Positions 35,723 through 49,100 of a stretch of DNA of 64,000 nt are shown here, piece after piece. Source of the DNA: Sycobia sp. Sy_11 (lineage: Eukaryota; Arthropoda; Insecta; Hymenoptera; Epichrysomallidae); the NCBI GenBank assembly GCA_018907035.1, contig JACCIC010000053.1, positions 757,501-821,500 on the forward strand, written 5' to 3'. The notes below the pieces were generated by a model. The model had not been told where the DNA came from and searched no databases. It was given only the letters and a program-made list of their open reading frames with translations. Position numbers and translations under genes: made by a program. Positions within the stretch are counted from its first letter, which is position 1. Each line of letters opens with the position of its first letter.

Positions 35723-37918
35723 AAAATTTCCAGGCAAAACGAAAACCAGCACAAGCAACAATGTTGTTTTGAGAAGATATTCTTTATCAAGGGCTTGCAA
35801 GAATATCGATATTGTCCGAAATTTAAGAAAAGTAACTTGAAATCCGTAATTTTTTTATTGAACATAAGAATTTCTAATAAATATATTATTTGAATTACTG
35901 ATATGTTTATAACATTTGCATTATTATTCTATTTTTTAAATAATTTAAATTTAATCAATTTTTATCAACAATTTTTAGATACTACAAATATGATAATTTC
36001 AATATGGTAAATGCAAGTTTCAGTTTATGTAATTTTACTGAAAAACGTAAATTCTAAATAGTAAAAACAAACATTTGAATTAAAAAATGTTATTATTTGA
36101 TCTTTATTATACATTTTTCATCCCCTGCGTACTCGATAACCGTGATCCGGAGTATCTACGAATTTAACCATTTTTATTTATGCAAAATAATGTTATGGCA
36201 AGTCAACTTGGCATTTCATACAGAGGTCTTAACACTTCATTGTTGAATGTAAGAAATCGTTAAATAAATTACATATAAAAAAACTTACGTATTATTTATC
36301 TTTAACTTCAAACATAGTCCTATCATTTTTGTATTTCTAATAGAGCTATTTTGTCTTTCGGTCGAATGATTTGATTATAATATATGGGGGGCGTGTGATG
36401 AAATTACGAATTTTTCAACGCATACTTGTATTGCAATTTTTAATGCTAATAAATTTTAAACCTATTCTTTATTTTTACTTCGAATATATCTTTTAATATA
36501 TGCTTTTCTTGTGATTGTTTAAAAACAATTTAGGATGCAATTTATTATTGGTATTTCTTGGTCGTAGTCTTAGACCAAGATCAAGACAACGTCAATACCA
36601 AGGCCATAGTGTAGTCTTATTGTTAAACTCTAAAATCACCTTATAACCAATATAAGTTAGCACTGTTATAGTTGAATAGCTATAGATACTGCCGGTTCAG
36701 TACATGTCATCCTACATCTACGTGTTAATATTATCATTCAGCGTATACTTTGTCATAGAATGGTATTTTATTGCTATAATAGTCAATATACTTACTGAAA
36801 TAGATAAGATTTTTTAGTTTTCAAAATACGTTTTACTTTTTTTTTTTAATAAAAATCTGTATTTTTGTCCTTTAGTATGATATTGACGACCATCTGGGTG
36901 AAAGATTAGCGATAAAATAGGCTATATATATTTGTCTATTATTATTTGCTATTATAATTTGTTATACTTTCCTGTCCTAAAAGTAATCGTATGATTTAAC
37001 TGGAATTTTGCAAGCTTTGGATCGAACTGTCAAAGCAGTGTGCGTTAATTTATCGGATAGTCGATAGGTAATGCAGTGATAATCGGGAACAGGAGATTCC
37101 ACGCCATTATCTTGTCCGCAGAGCTGAGGTATCCGCGGTTGTTTTAAAGTCTGATTTTTTTTTTTTTTTTGTACTGTTTACATCGTTCTGCCAGCAATTG
37201 TAGACTTATATTTGTACGACTTGCTTTATGACGAAAATAAGCGGCAGCTTTAAGGGTTCATAAGCAAATCATTCATGTGACAATACCTTGTGTAATGGAC
37301 CTCATACGTATAGAGGGAAGGACATTCGGTAGGTGGTTTTATTTACAGAGGATCGAATCGAAATCGTTATATTGCTATTTTTGAATGCAAATTTATCTTT
37401 GGCTTCGAATAATATTATCATAAATATTACTTGTAAAGTTAGCTAAAGATAAGATTATACCAAATTCACTAGTTAGGTGTTGTAGATGTACAATGTGCTA
37501 GACAATACAAAAGGAAACTTACTCTTTATTTTTTGTAGAAAAAAAGAAGAATACCGTATCGTTTCACTGTTGTATATAGATGTATGTAAAAAAAAGATGT
37601 TTTGAATGACGAAAAGTCCTTAAATATAAACAGAAATCCAAAGAACGCGAGTCTAATGATCAGTCAGCAGTGGCTCATTCTCTTATTTAAATAATAATAA
37701 AAAAATTGAATTCATTTATTTAATACAGAGCTAATGATATTATTAAATTTATTCTGTAATAATATTGTATATAGAAAGCTAAAATACAAGGGAGTACAAT
37801 GATAATTAAAAAAATGCACTTTTCACGACTAATGTACTGAATATGATATTTAGTCATGTTTAATTTACTGAAATGGATAATATTATTATCATATTTACTT
37901 TTGATTGTTATAAAATGC
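35723..37918. other. AT-rich intergenic DNA before the protease homologue cluster
   Basis: Apart from the palindromic segment at 36545-36610, I see no gene. A moderately GC-richer patch at 36990-37330 has no open frame of note. Confidence 0.55.
36545..36610. repeat. CTTGGTC-rich palindromic segment
   Basis: TTGGTATTTCTTGGTC is followed by GACCAAGATCAAGACAACGT and AATACCAAGGCC, giving overlapping inverted repeats. Probably a remnant related to the hairpin at 35659 and the foldback at 39912. Confidence 0.35.
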
Positions 37919-37996
37919 TAATTTATGATAAGTTTCACCTCATTCAATTAAATATACATGATAAACTCTGAGTTAAAGCTTCTACACCCATTCATT
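37919..37996 (+). promoter_or_regulatory. promoter and 5' UTR of first serine protease homologue
   Basis: TAATTTATGATAAGTTT at 37919-37935 ends 61 nt before the ATG. The identical 17-mer lies exactly 61 nt before the ATG of the second gene. The TATA position holds a weaker AATATACA near 37951-37958. The rest of the interval aligns base by base with the other promoter, including the AACTCT and ACCCATTCATT stretches. Confidence 0.65.
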
Positions 37997-40900
37997 ATGA
38001 GCTCATCAAATTTGACGGTACTCGTTCTGATTGTCGTGACTGCAGTACTAATTCAAGGTATGATGGATAATTTGTTATTAATATTTTTAAATTATGTATA
38101 ATCGTTCGACTGATCTGATTATTCGAATACATAACAATATCGTTAAGAAGCATTTTTATAAATAAATATTATCGATATACGGGTAAATATTGCTTCCATT
38201 CGTACAAGATGGCGTTATTGTTCGCAACGTTATTGGACAAATTTTCAAGTCACTAATTTATATCACAAAATTTCCACTTGTCTCGGGACAAAAGTGCCAC
38301 GTGTCAACTGGCAAAGTGTTAGTTCTGCATACATGAATATAATGGTGAAAGAAATTTCATAAACCAACGTTATCAAATTGTTATGTTAGTCTTGTATGCT
38401 AAAATTCTATTATTATCAAATAAGTTGGTGAATACTCTTAACACCAATGGGCCTACGAGTAACACAGTCCCCCCTTCGGCTGAACACATTCTTAGATCGC
38501 TAATATTCCGCCCAGCATTTACTTGGTCAAGATTCAATTACGCACTTCGTGACGAGGTGAAACCGTTTCTCAGTCTCCTGGGTGTTGTTAGCTCCACTCC
38601 ATTTGGGGAGTATCATTGATTATTCAATAATCTCTATGAATTCCTTTATTCGGGATGGCTATAAGTCGAATTATTCTATTTGTGGGAAACACAGGGAATT
38701 TCTTGGACTCTAACCAAAACTGAAACTTCCCAGCTCCATCAATAATGACAAAGAGAAATAGTTACTTCATTTAGTATTATTTTATTATTCAATTTTGATA
38801 AATATAAGTGTATACTTAAACGGTGATAACGGTACTGTAGATAAAGGTATCGATGTGCAATGAATAATAATAACTTTATATAGTTGTTCTTGACAATAGA
38901 ATCAAATAAAACATGTTAGATCAATAGCTATTATTATATATTATAATACGTGATGTACTTGTATGAAAATTTAGACAGATGAAATTGTAAACTTTGAAAA
39001 GAATAGCAAACTAGTCGAAACTTCGTGAATGATAAAGTGAATTTATTGTTAAAAACTGGCCATCGATACCATTAACTAGAATGTTATAACAATGGCCGAT
39101 ATGATATTTCGAATTAGATTTATTGTATTGTAAAAACAAAAATACGAATGCTTTTATAAAATATTATAGGATCTGGCTCGGAATTAGCTTACCCACGCAT
39201 TGCAAATGGCCAAGATACCTTTAGAGGACAATTTACCTTTGTGGCTTCCATACAGTTGGGATACCCGCCAGGACTGTTTTTTGCTCATGTATGCGCCGGT
39301 GTCATATATAACAACTACTGGATTCTAACTGTAGCATCCTGTATCAAAAATATAACGGGATTCTTTAGCGCCAGGGTAAAACTGGGAATGTACCATATTA
39401 ATGAACGTCATCAAGACGTTCAGCTACTGAAAATAGATCTTAAGATTGTTCATGAAAATTATGATAGGTGAGTAACCATTAATTATACTTCAATTTACTT
39501 TGAAGATTTTAGAGATATGAAAAGATTTGAATCTGATGCAATTAATAATTTAATATTAAAAGAATCATAGAATATCATCTTTAATTTTAATGATATAATT
39601 GAGTATTTCAATTTCCGACTTATGGAAAAGATCCATTTGTCATCAATTTATAGAATACTTTTTAAAAATTTAACAGTTTGTCTAACAAAAGAATGTACAA
39701 GAAAAATGCCTTACTAATTTATAGTATTATGTGAAAATACATTATAGTACATTAGAAAACGAAAAATCGACCTTCCAACTCTATATCCAATTTCCATACC
39801 ATCCAAACCAATGAGTAAAAAAATATTAATATGGTATTTTTGTATTACATAAGTTTTTGATCTCATTTAGTTGTCCAAAAAAATCAAATAAAACGCGATT
39901 AAGAAATTCTAGAGCTTCACCAGTACCATGACCAAGACTAGGTTTAATAAAATATCGTCTTGGTGTCGAATAAGTATCGTCAATTAAATTCTGATCTTGG
40001 TTTTGTACATATGCAAGGCGATATTTCACTAAATTTGATCTTGGTCTTGTTATTGGTGAAGCACTGCTAATGGCGATGCCGATGTCATAATTGATGATAC
40101 TTATTCGACGCCAAGACGATAGATATTTTATTAAATCTAGTCTTGGCCATGGTATTGATGAAGCACTATAGGAATTCAATTTAATGTCTCAATTATAAAT
40201 TTAATCATTAAATGTTCTACTTTAGTCAATTAAAATGTCTATAAACGTGGACTGGGTAAAACTGATTGGAAACTAAAAAATATTGATCACAGGAGTCTCA
40301 CACTTTTCGTGGAAATCAAATTTTAGGGTAATTACCATTTTGAGTCATTATCTGATTAGAGCTTTATATTTAACAATGAAGATTTTTTAATTTTTCGTTA
40401 ATTATAGAAACATTTTTACATACTAATTTATTCCCATTCATACAATGATAATGTGTTTTATTCTATTTTTCAATTTTTTCACTTATTGACATGAAACAAA
40501 ATTGCTTAAGATAATGATTCATAAATCTATAGAATTGCATAGTTTTTGTAAAAAACTATTAGTATTTAAATTTTAATAAAAATCAAAATTTTTTTGAATA
40601 TTTTTTGATAATTGTCATCGTTGGACGAATTGTTTAGATTTTATTATAAAATATAGTAAATCGATTAGATATATTAATTAAAGTGCTTGTTTTTATGATT
40701 CCAAGCGATACAGGAGAAAATAATATGAAGAAAGAATAGAGAAATTCTTTCTCTAATTAATAGAATGGTATTTATTCAAGATCATAGATAATAAGATAAT
40801 ATTATAATGTAAAAAAGTTTTGTTTTAATTTTTTTATGTTAATAAAATCAGATTAAAATTTCCCATACAATTATTCAATATGACTTCTTATGACAAACGA

Positions 40901-41688
40901 TTGAAATATGACTTTGTTATTACCGTCTAAACAGTTCGATCTTTTTTGTATAAATGTATTTTTTTTCAATATAGAATATACAAGTTATATAAATATATGT
41001 TTAGCTAACCACATATAACTAAAAATATTGTGTTTCAGTACAATGATATATTATGACATTGGATTGATAAAGACAAAGACGGAAATTAAAATGAATAGAT
41101 ATGTGCAGCAGGCAAAACTTCATCAGCAACCGGGTCTTCCGACGGAACAATTCTTAATGTTAGGATGGGGTCAAACTACGGCAGGGATTAACGGCAATAA
41201 ACCGTCTGTCTTGCAGAGAGCTGCCGTTCGACGCTTGTCACACGAAGACTGCCAACCGCATCTTTTTTCATACGATCCGCCCGCACAGCTATTGGAATCA
41301 CAAATATGCACCAGTACACCTTTACAAGAAGTCACTGCTTGTAATGTAAGTTTTAGTTATTTCATTTTATTTATTGTTAAAGTGACTGTGCAAAATATGT
41401 TATCAATGATTAAGAATATAATTTGGTAAAAAAGTACATTTTGAAATTCAACAGATTTATAAACAACGCGTATGTATATTTTTTTAAGAACAATTTTGTT
41501 TATTAAAATGTATTCCGTAGGGAGATGCCGGTGGTGCATTGATACATTATGGAACACATGGATCAGTAGTTGTAGGTCTCATTAACGGAATTTTACCTTT
41601 CTGTGGCATAATGGGTGTCCCAACCATAAGCACGCTGGTTTCACCTTTCAATGTTTGGATAAATCAGACAATTACATTGAATTCGTAA
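37997..41688 (+). CDS. secreted serine protease homologue A, catalytically dead (S1 fold)
   Basis: Four exons: 37997-38057, 39170-39467, 41039-41345 and 41521-41688 (phases 1, 2, 0), encoding 277 aa. Residues 1-21 are a signal peptide (MSSSNLTVLVLIVVTAVLIQ). A short propeptide ends YPR|IANG, so cleavage after Arg30 would free the Ile16-type N-terminus. The S1 domain fills the rest. Where TAAHC is expected the protein has TVASC (Ser77 for His57). The Asp102 position is intact in YDIGLIKT (Asp126). The active-site loop is GDAGG (Ala225 for Ser195), with the zymogen-pocket Asp194 kept. Cys42-Cys58 and the C-terminal cysteines remain, and N81-I-T is a glycosylation sequon. With His57 and Ser195 gone it should not cleave peptides. 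Likely roles, from family knowledge only: venom or haemolymph binding protein, immune cofactor or decoy. No frameshift or stop interrupts it. Confidence 0.9.
39912..40167. mobile_element. foldback / inverted-repeat element in intron 2 of homologue A
   Basis: The left arm, about 39912-39988 (GCTTCACCAGTACCATGACC, then CGTCTTGGTGTCGAATAAGT), is the reverse complement of 40091-40167 with roughly 85-90% identity. A third partial copy of the GGTGAAGC end lies at about 40035-40068. A 117-aa minus-strand open frame across the element is an artefact of the repeat. No transposase and no clear target duplication were seen. Confidence 0.6.
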
Positions 41689-41721
41689 CTTTGGTTTTAT
41701 ACATAAATAATATTGTTAATG

Positions 41722-41727
41722 AATAAA
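41722..41727 (+). terminator. poly(A) signal of serine protease homologue A
   Basis: AATAAA 33 nt after the stop codon of the upstream gene, followed by an AT-rich tract. The spacing is normal for a very short insect 3' UTR. Confidence 0.6.
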
Positions 41728-44700
41728 AAATTATTTAAAGAAAATTAAATATTATTGCACGTTCTTCATCTCTCAAATACAAAAAGAACTTTCTATTTAT
41801 TTGAATATAAGTTAGTTGCACTTATTGTTTCACTGACCTTAAGAAGATTTCTGTTTCCAACTAGAGAACAGAAAAAATTAAAAAAAAAACTATTTCTTTA
41901 AAAGATAATTAGTGAGCTTTCTAACTATTAGTTTCATTATAAAAAGTGCAGATTTAATATTCCGTTGTGGACGCCTTCAAATCTAACACAGTAAAAGAAG
42001 TATTGATTATATAGTTCTAAAATAAATCAAGAAAACTACGTCTGTGAATCTGAGTACACCTATCATACGCTTACTAAGTGGCCAAATTATATTTGACATT
42101 ATTTAACCTTAACATTTCAGGATGTCTTAGAATTTCAAACAATATTTTGGAACGTCTAACTAATCCGCTATCCACAGGCACAATAATTATATAAAACTTT
42201 AATTTCTCAAATTCATAATTCCAGAATCCCTTAAAATCAATTTTCAGATATTATTGTAGCATCAATTGCCATTAATGTAATGGTAATATAAGACACATTC
42301 ATTCGATTTGTCAGCATTGATTATCTTTCAAATAAAACAATTTTTCTCATAGAATTTTAATGTTATAGGATTATGAATGAATGTGGGTGTAACTTTTCAG
42401 AAATATGTAAGGTTGGAAAATATATGTTTCTGGAATTTAGCATGGATAAGCCTTTTTCATATCGGGTTCTGGAATGTTGCATTTTACATGGACCCACCCT
42501 TTTAAAACATTCTTTCATCGAATTCCTTATCAGCGTGAAAGCTGAGAATATCGATTACGTGCGCAAGTATAAATGTTTACGAGGTCTTGCTGCTTACACC
42601 AATTTTTTCAGCTCTTCATAGAATTGCTTTTGGAATGTCTTGTTAGTTTTAGCTACCATATGATTCTTCCAAAGAACGTCCAAGTAATCATTTATAATAA
42701 AATATTCTGCCATTATTTTATATTGTTCAAAATTTATAATATATAATTAGTACAACCCTAAAAATCTACTCCATTTCTTCAAGCGTATGGAATTTCTGAT
42801 ATTAAGTGAATTTTTCTGTACAAATTAATTTTGAACTCAGAGTCTATGTTAAACGCAACGCAAGTATGTTTCGATATCAAGAATGTTTCCCAAATTCCTT
42901 GTCACCTGACTTCATCAGTAATATTCTTCGAACAGATAGTGTTATTAGTTACTTTGGCCCTAACAAAATTGAGAGGTGCCGGTGTTATTTTTGTGTTTAG
43001 AATATCTAGACCTGTTAAAATCAGAGTTACCAGTAGATTTCCTAGTCGTCCATTAGCGACGCTACTTTTTCATATATTTGGTAAGAGTTAGCATCAAATC
43101 GAACGAGACGATAAAGATTCCTTTTTCGGCAATATTATATCAGAATTCTCCATTCATCTGATATCTTTCTTGGCCATTTAAGGATGATAACATGAAGTCA
43201 ATTCTGATCCACATTCGATTGTACTGTGGCTACCATCAGTCTCGCCATTTGTGCTCAGTATAGAGTGCCCCATTCTCCGAAAGATGACCTTTCCTAATGG
43301 TGGTTCTTGTATTAAAAAGATATCTGTACGGAAGTCAGCTATGCTAATCTAGATAATTATAGAACCGTTTCTTCAAACTTCAAATTATTTTAACAAAATT
43401 AAAGAGAAGAAGTCGTCATTTAGATTATTATATACGTCATAAATAAGCTACAATTCTTCATGAGACTTACATTGGTTAGTTTAAACGACATCATGCTTAT
43501 CTGATAGTATGGTCTACAGTTTAGAGTATTGGGGGTGCTCGTCTGGGACTCGAGTCACCGAAGGACGAGCTGCGATGCTCTACTAGTTATCAAGTACTTC
43601 ATTTTTTAAAACTACTCCATTTCATTCAAATTAGCTGTAACACCGTTCACTTAAATAGCTTAAGTTTGGACTTTCTTTTCATTATCTTGATCTTCACCTG
43701 CAAATCAATAATGATAATAACAGAGATCCTCTTCTTCCAGACAAGGATATGTCCAATTTGAGTCGAGGCTCTGTTGATATTTTATCAATTACTTTTTTTA
43801 ATCATAGTTAGGAGATTGGTGGTCCATTGACCGAGTGTTAAATTTGACTGACGAGACCCAACGGGATTTTCAGTATAGCCAAGACCCAATATCGTCCCTT
43901 GACGTCGGCGAGGCTCTTTTCCCTTAGAAACAGATTGTGGTACAACTCTTTATGACGTTTGCTCATCTGTTCGTAGTCGAATTGTCACCCCCTCTAGTTA
44001 CGGTCAACTAGTCACCAGGATAATGTACACATGACCATTTGTCATTAGGGGGGTTGTTTTTAGTTTTCTCGAAGCCTTGTATATTACCTTTAACGTTTAT
44101 AAAGGGGATTTCGAGATCCAGAGAAATTCAGTTATATCCGCATACTCTGCTCGCTCAGCCTATATTAGCATACTATGCAAGACCGCACGTATTTTCAGCG
44201 TAATAACTCTTATTTTCAGAAGTTACGGAGACCAAAGATCCCTTACCATTAAGCCAAGAGTCAAATTTATAAGGATCATTTGAAATGGAAGATGAATCTT
44301 ATTAGTATTTCTGTCTGAAAATGATAGACTTGAATGGCTAAGCTCTTGGAATAAGTTTTTTCACATTCCTCTGTTCTGACCCATAATCAAAACCGGAGCT
44401 CTAAAATAATAGATATAGAGGTTATAAGAGTATTTTAAAAAAAATTTTTTTTAATCTGTATTATTGCAGTATTGTTAGTTTTATCTCTATATTTGCCATG
44501 CTAAAATTCTATGTTTTGTATTGCCTCACTCTTCGATTTTATTACTGCGCATGTTAATGTTTCTGTCCCTTAGAAACTTAATAATTATCGCAGACTTATT
44601 AATCGTAACCCATAATTATATATCTCCAAACGTTTTCTATTTTAAGAATTGCTTATCATATTACTTTATCATTGATTCTAAAGATTAGAAACAATGTTAT

Positions 44701-46022
44701 GTTTAAATTCAGATAGTACAACAAACTGTTTACCTAGTGTTACTTAGTCTAATTCTATTAAGGAAAAATAATTCTAAGGAAAAATAAATCTATTTATTAT
44801 ATTCAAACGAAATTGTAAATATTCTGCCAACTATTGATCTAATTTTAAGTTACTGAAATAAAAATTGTTCCATTCCCCATAGCGGTTAAGATAGTATATG
44901 ACGATCTGTTCTGCCCAATGAGTTCTTGTAACAGATGAGTTTAGCTGTAAAGGGCATTAGTATATCTCTACTTGAATAGCAGTAGTTTATTACCGAATAT
45001 CTCGATCATGTAACATTCATTGAGTAAATAAATCAAAAAAGCAGAAAAAAATTATTCTATATGTGCGTGTGTGTGCGCGCACAAATGCGCGAGTGTGTAA
45101 ACATGCAAATGCTACTTACGTCTTTTTTTTATCCACTGAAATCCGGATATTTGGTTTGTACATATATAATTATATTCAATTGTAATTAGTATGCATTTTA
45201 AGTTATTTCTAATTTTTTACTTCAATTTTCTATATGGATCGAGTGGATATTTTTTCAATTTTTGTCATTTTTAGATCACCAGATATTAATAGTAAATTTT
45301 TACGAAGAGAACAAGGTAATACAAAAATTATTAATAAAAAAAGTTTTTAACAAAAGACTAATTCATCTGTAGAATTACCGGTTACTGTAAATATTTGCTG
45401 GTGAACAGACTGCCCTTAAAGACTATTGAAACTGTAGCAGAAAATAAAACGTGAAGTCAAAAAATTCCAATACCCGTATATGTAGAAACGCAAAAGTTTT
45501 TATTACTTCAACAGCTAGTGCAACAAAATTGCAAGTATAGTCATAGGCAGACTGTAACCGCCCTGACAGCTTCTTATATAAAAACGTATGTGAATTTCAA
45601 TTTTTAATAAGTAAACCTCTTCATATTTTTGCAGATAATAAACTTGGATTTTTTACTTAAATTTTCGTTCTCTGCATACAGTTTTTTTTAGGTACAGTTA
45701 AACTTAATGTAAACCATTGTAAGAGACGGTAGACTGAAGTCAAAAAATTATATTTCTAGATGAACTAAATTTGATATGCAAATTGAGTGTTAAAAAATGA
45801 TAGGAAATTCATTATATTACTATTCAACATGTGGTGTTTTAGAAAATTGTAGATTTGATGAAAATAGTTCAGGGTTATAGTCTAGCACGCGATAACCGAT
45901 CATTTTGTATTATTTTTTCGTCTTTTCATATTTTTTTATGAAGATTTAAATTTTTACTGGCATTTGGTTCCTGGAAGTGAAATATACTATCGTGGTATTC
46001 GATTATTAATAGAATCAAATGG
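41728..46022. other. intergenic region between the two serine protease homologues
   Basis: AT-rich, with a slightly GC-richer middle (42370-44290) that has several 60-86 codon open frames on the plus strand (such as 42373-42621 and 42831-43091). None shows a known domain. A perfect GACTCGAGTC palindrome inside a GCTCGTC/GACGAGC stem lies at 43537-43570. The segment may be an unidentified old element. No exon relic of the protease family was seen. Confidence 0.45.
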
Positions 46023-46100
46023 TAATTTATGATAAGTTTTATAATAGTCAGCTATATAAATGATTAACTCTTATAGTTACATCTTCAGTAGACATTCAAA
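46023..46100 (+). promoter_or_regulatory. core promoter of serine protease homologue B
   Basis: Contains the shared 17-mer TAATTTATGATAAGTTT (46023-46039), a TATA box TATAAA at 46055-46060 and an arthropod initiator TCAGT at 46085-46089. The initiator A is 32 bp from the start of the TATA box, the classic spacing. This predicts a 5' UTR of only about 14 nt. Confidence 0.75.
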
Positions 46101-49100
46101 ATGAATTCATCAAAAATGATGATGGCAATACTGGTCGCTGTTATTCTCCTTGAACTAGTAGGTAAGTTGTTTACCCGATAATAATACTCTGGACTTGTGT
46201 ATCAGCGTTCACGGTTTTACTTTATGATTATAATAGAGTAATAATATAATTTATAAATCAGTATAAATAATTAGGATGGGCAATGTGAAGTTTATCTGCA
46301 CCAATGAATACGATGTTCATTGACATCGTTGCTGAACAAGATTTTTGAAAAAGAAAAAAATTTTTAAAAAAGAAAAAGACAACAAGCGCAAGAAAATCCA
46401 TCTAATTCTTCAACGAAATTATAGCTGAATGAGTTAATCATGCGTTATCATATTGTAACAGCACTTATTTCTTTGTTGAATTAAACCGTATCTCTTTTAA
46501 TCTCTCATTGAATCAGTCCAATAATGTACTGAATTTTTTTTTAAATATTAGTTATGTAAAGATTAGAGGTACAATAATGAAACATAAGTAATGAAAAATT
46601 ACATCAAACTTAGAATTAGTAATTTGAAGAAATTAGATGAAAAGTGCCTTGTAAAAAACTTGTTCCCTGGGTGCAAAGAATAATTCATAATTGATATATT
46701 TTGAGTTAGATTTGAATTCTGTATAATTTGATTGCAGAGAATTATTAATTAAAGTTTGTTTGTTTTTTTTTGGTCAAAAAGACTACAATGACTCCTTATA
46801 TGAATGGTGTAAACTATGTTATAATATTAAAAAATCGTACAATAGCACCATATTCAGCTGACTAACTGGTTGATGGTGTATACACAATATTGTAATCTTC
46901 ACAACGTTGATCGATGAAGTGTGTTTTGGTACAAAATCATCCTCATACGTAGGATTTATCCATTTTTTTTAGATCATTCGTAAGGTAAACTGTGTTTTTT
47001 TATAAGCTCAATTAGCTCAGATTGATTACTGGAAAAATTTCTTCTATAAAAACAATTTGTTTCTTACAATAAAATATAAACGTAACATTTTTTATACAAA
47101 AGATTAGAATTTAATGCATACTAATACAGTGCTTTTATTATTCAATTAGTTATTATTCAATAAGTCTGTCTTTTTTTGCTTAATTTATCACACAAAAACA
47201 TTTAACTTTCTTGATTTCATCAATAATGGAAAATAATGAATTACGTGTGCCGATTAAGTACTACATTTTAGGCAAAAAGAAAGTATTACCAAAATCCAGG
47301 AGAGGCTTGATAAACACTATGAGTAACATGTTAGGTGCTATTGAGTACTATTGATTCTAATGGTGAAAAAGTAGTATATAGGTTTCGTTATGATCATGTC
47401 AGTAAGCTCAATTTTTAGGCCAACGTTTAGTTTCTCAAAATAAAGTCGTAGACGACATTTTATAAGTCGAACATGGTCAATAAGACTGGTAATAATAAAT
47501 AAAGGAAATTTTGCCATTATTTTTAAACAGAGACGATCGAATTTAATGAAGAAAAGAGTTTTGTTTCATCGAGGCAATTGAGGGGTACCTATGTATTCAG
47601 TCGGCATGGCAAAAATTCATCAATTAGTGTAAAACTTCTCGTTAATCATCACACTCTCCCGATCTCTTACCCTATATCACTATCTTCAATTTCAAAACAT
47701 GAAGACATGGGAACAAGGAGACTCGATTCTAATTAAGATGAATCGTATTATTTACAAGGAATAAAAAAATCTGGAAATACCTTGGATTTAATATGTCCAG
47801 CTAACAGGAGCATATGTAGAAAAAGAAAATAACTTTTTTTACAAAATATAAAATTAAAGCATCTGTGTTATTTGAACTTACGTTTGTAAGAGTACTTTTT
47901 GCACGAAGAAAAAAGGCGAAAAAGTTCAAATAGCGATTTAAGATTGATAATTTTCTTATGAGATTAATATTGCACCTGTATTTATATAAATATACGCAAG
48001 TGTTTATCCACGAATGTATGTCGATAATCATGGTTTACCGTTAAACAAAAACAATGTAAGTAACTCATTACAAAATGATTACTTTATATATTGTCCTACT
48101 AATTGTATCAATAATATTCGATTGAACATTTTACTTCTGTATATGTGTAAATAATTATAATATAATTGTGCTAAGGATATTGTAGCATCTTTTAGAGCAC
48201 TTATCTGGCGTATTGACAAAATTTAATTGAGGACAATGGTATGATATACAAAACGAATAAGGATGATTATTGAAGTCCTCCAATTTTTGCACCAAGAAAT
48301 ATAATTATTTTATACATTAAATGCCTATTAACAATTCAATGAAATCAATTCAATGTGCAACAATTAAATAAGCATATAGATAAAAATGCACCTCTTGTGT
48401 GCAAAATACTTATTTCTGGAAAAAAAACTTGAATAAACGCCCTCGTTCATTTTACATGGGTTCGGCCTTAATAAAATTTCATCAAAACAACGTTGAATTA
48501 ATTTAATTCATTACACTGCAACGTCCCATATTGCCCTCAACAAACTTGTACAATTGTTTATACGTCCTTTCGATATTGCGGTATAATGTGTTTTTTTTTT
48601 TTGCTCTCACGAAACAGAACGCGTAATTTAATAAATTTATTAATATTTTTTTTCTCGAACTTGATTCAAAGCCGAGAATATAAATATTTTCAAAATTGAA
48701 TTTTGCTTAGACTGATGTGTTATCGTGCGTTGTTGTTCATCGTGTTTTATGTGGTTTGTAAATGCTCATTCACTCGATTAGATATAGTTGCCTTTTTGTT
48801 TTACCTACATTAGCTTTATGCTCTACTACAGATTAGTTAGACTAAATTTAAGAAAATAGCCCCAATTGGCATATTAAATTTGTTTTTAATGCTATCCGAT
48901 ATCGGTCTATGTAGAGAACAAAGCTACGATGAATCCTGTTAGAAACGCTTTTAAGATTTCCGATAACGACTTATATTGATGATCTAAAAGAAATCCGAAG
49001 AGAATAAATTAATTCTTCATAAGTGAAAGAGAGCCATACGTAAAAGAACTTTTGTCATCAATTATTTTTCATTTCCACATATCAATCACTAGTTCGTTGG

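Noticed and set aside
39826..40179. 117-codon minus-strand open frame in intron 2 of homologue A
   Set aside because: It spans the foldback element; its internal peptide repeats follow from the inverted arms.
43515..43595. tRNA or tRNA-derived SINE on the minus strand
   Set aside because: GTAGAGCATC and CTCGAGTCCC recall A and B boxes, but the D-arm and acceptor stem cannot be formed, and the segment is better explained as a plain hairpin.
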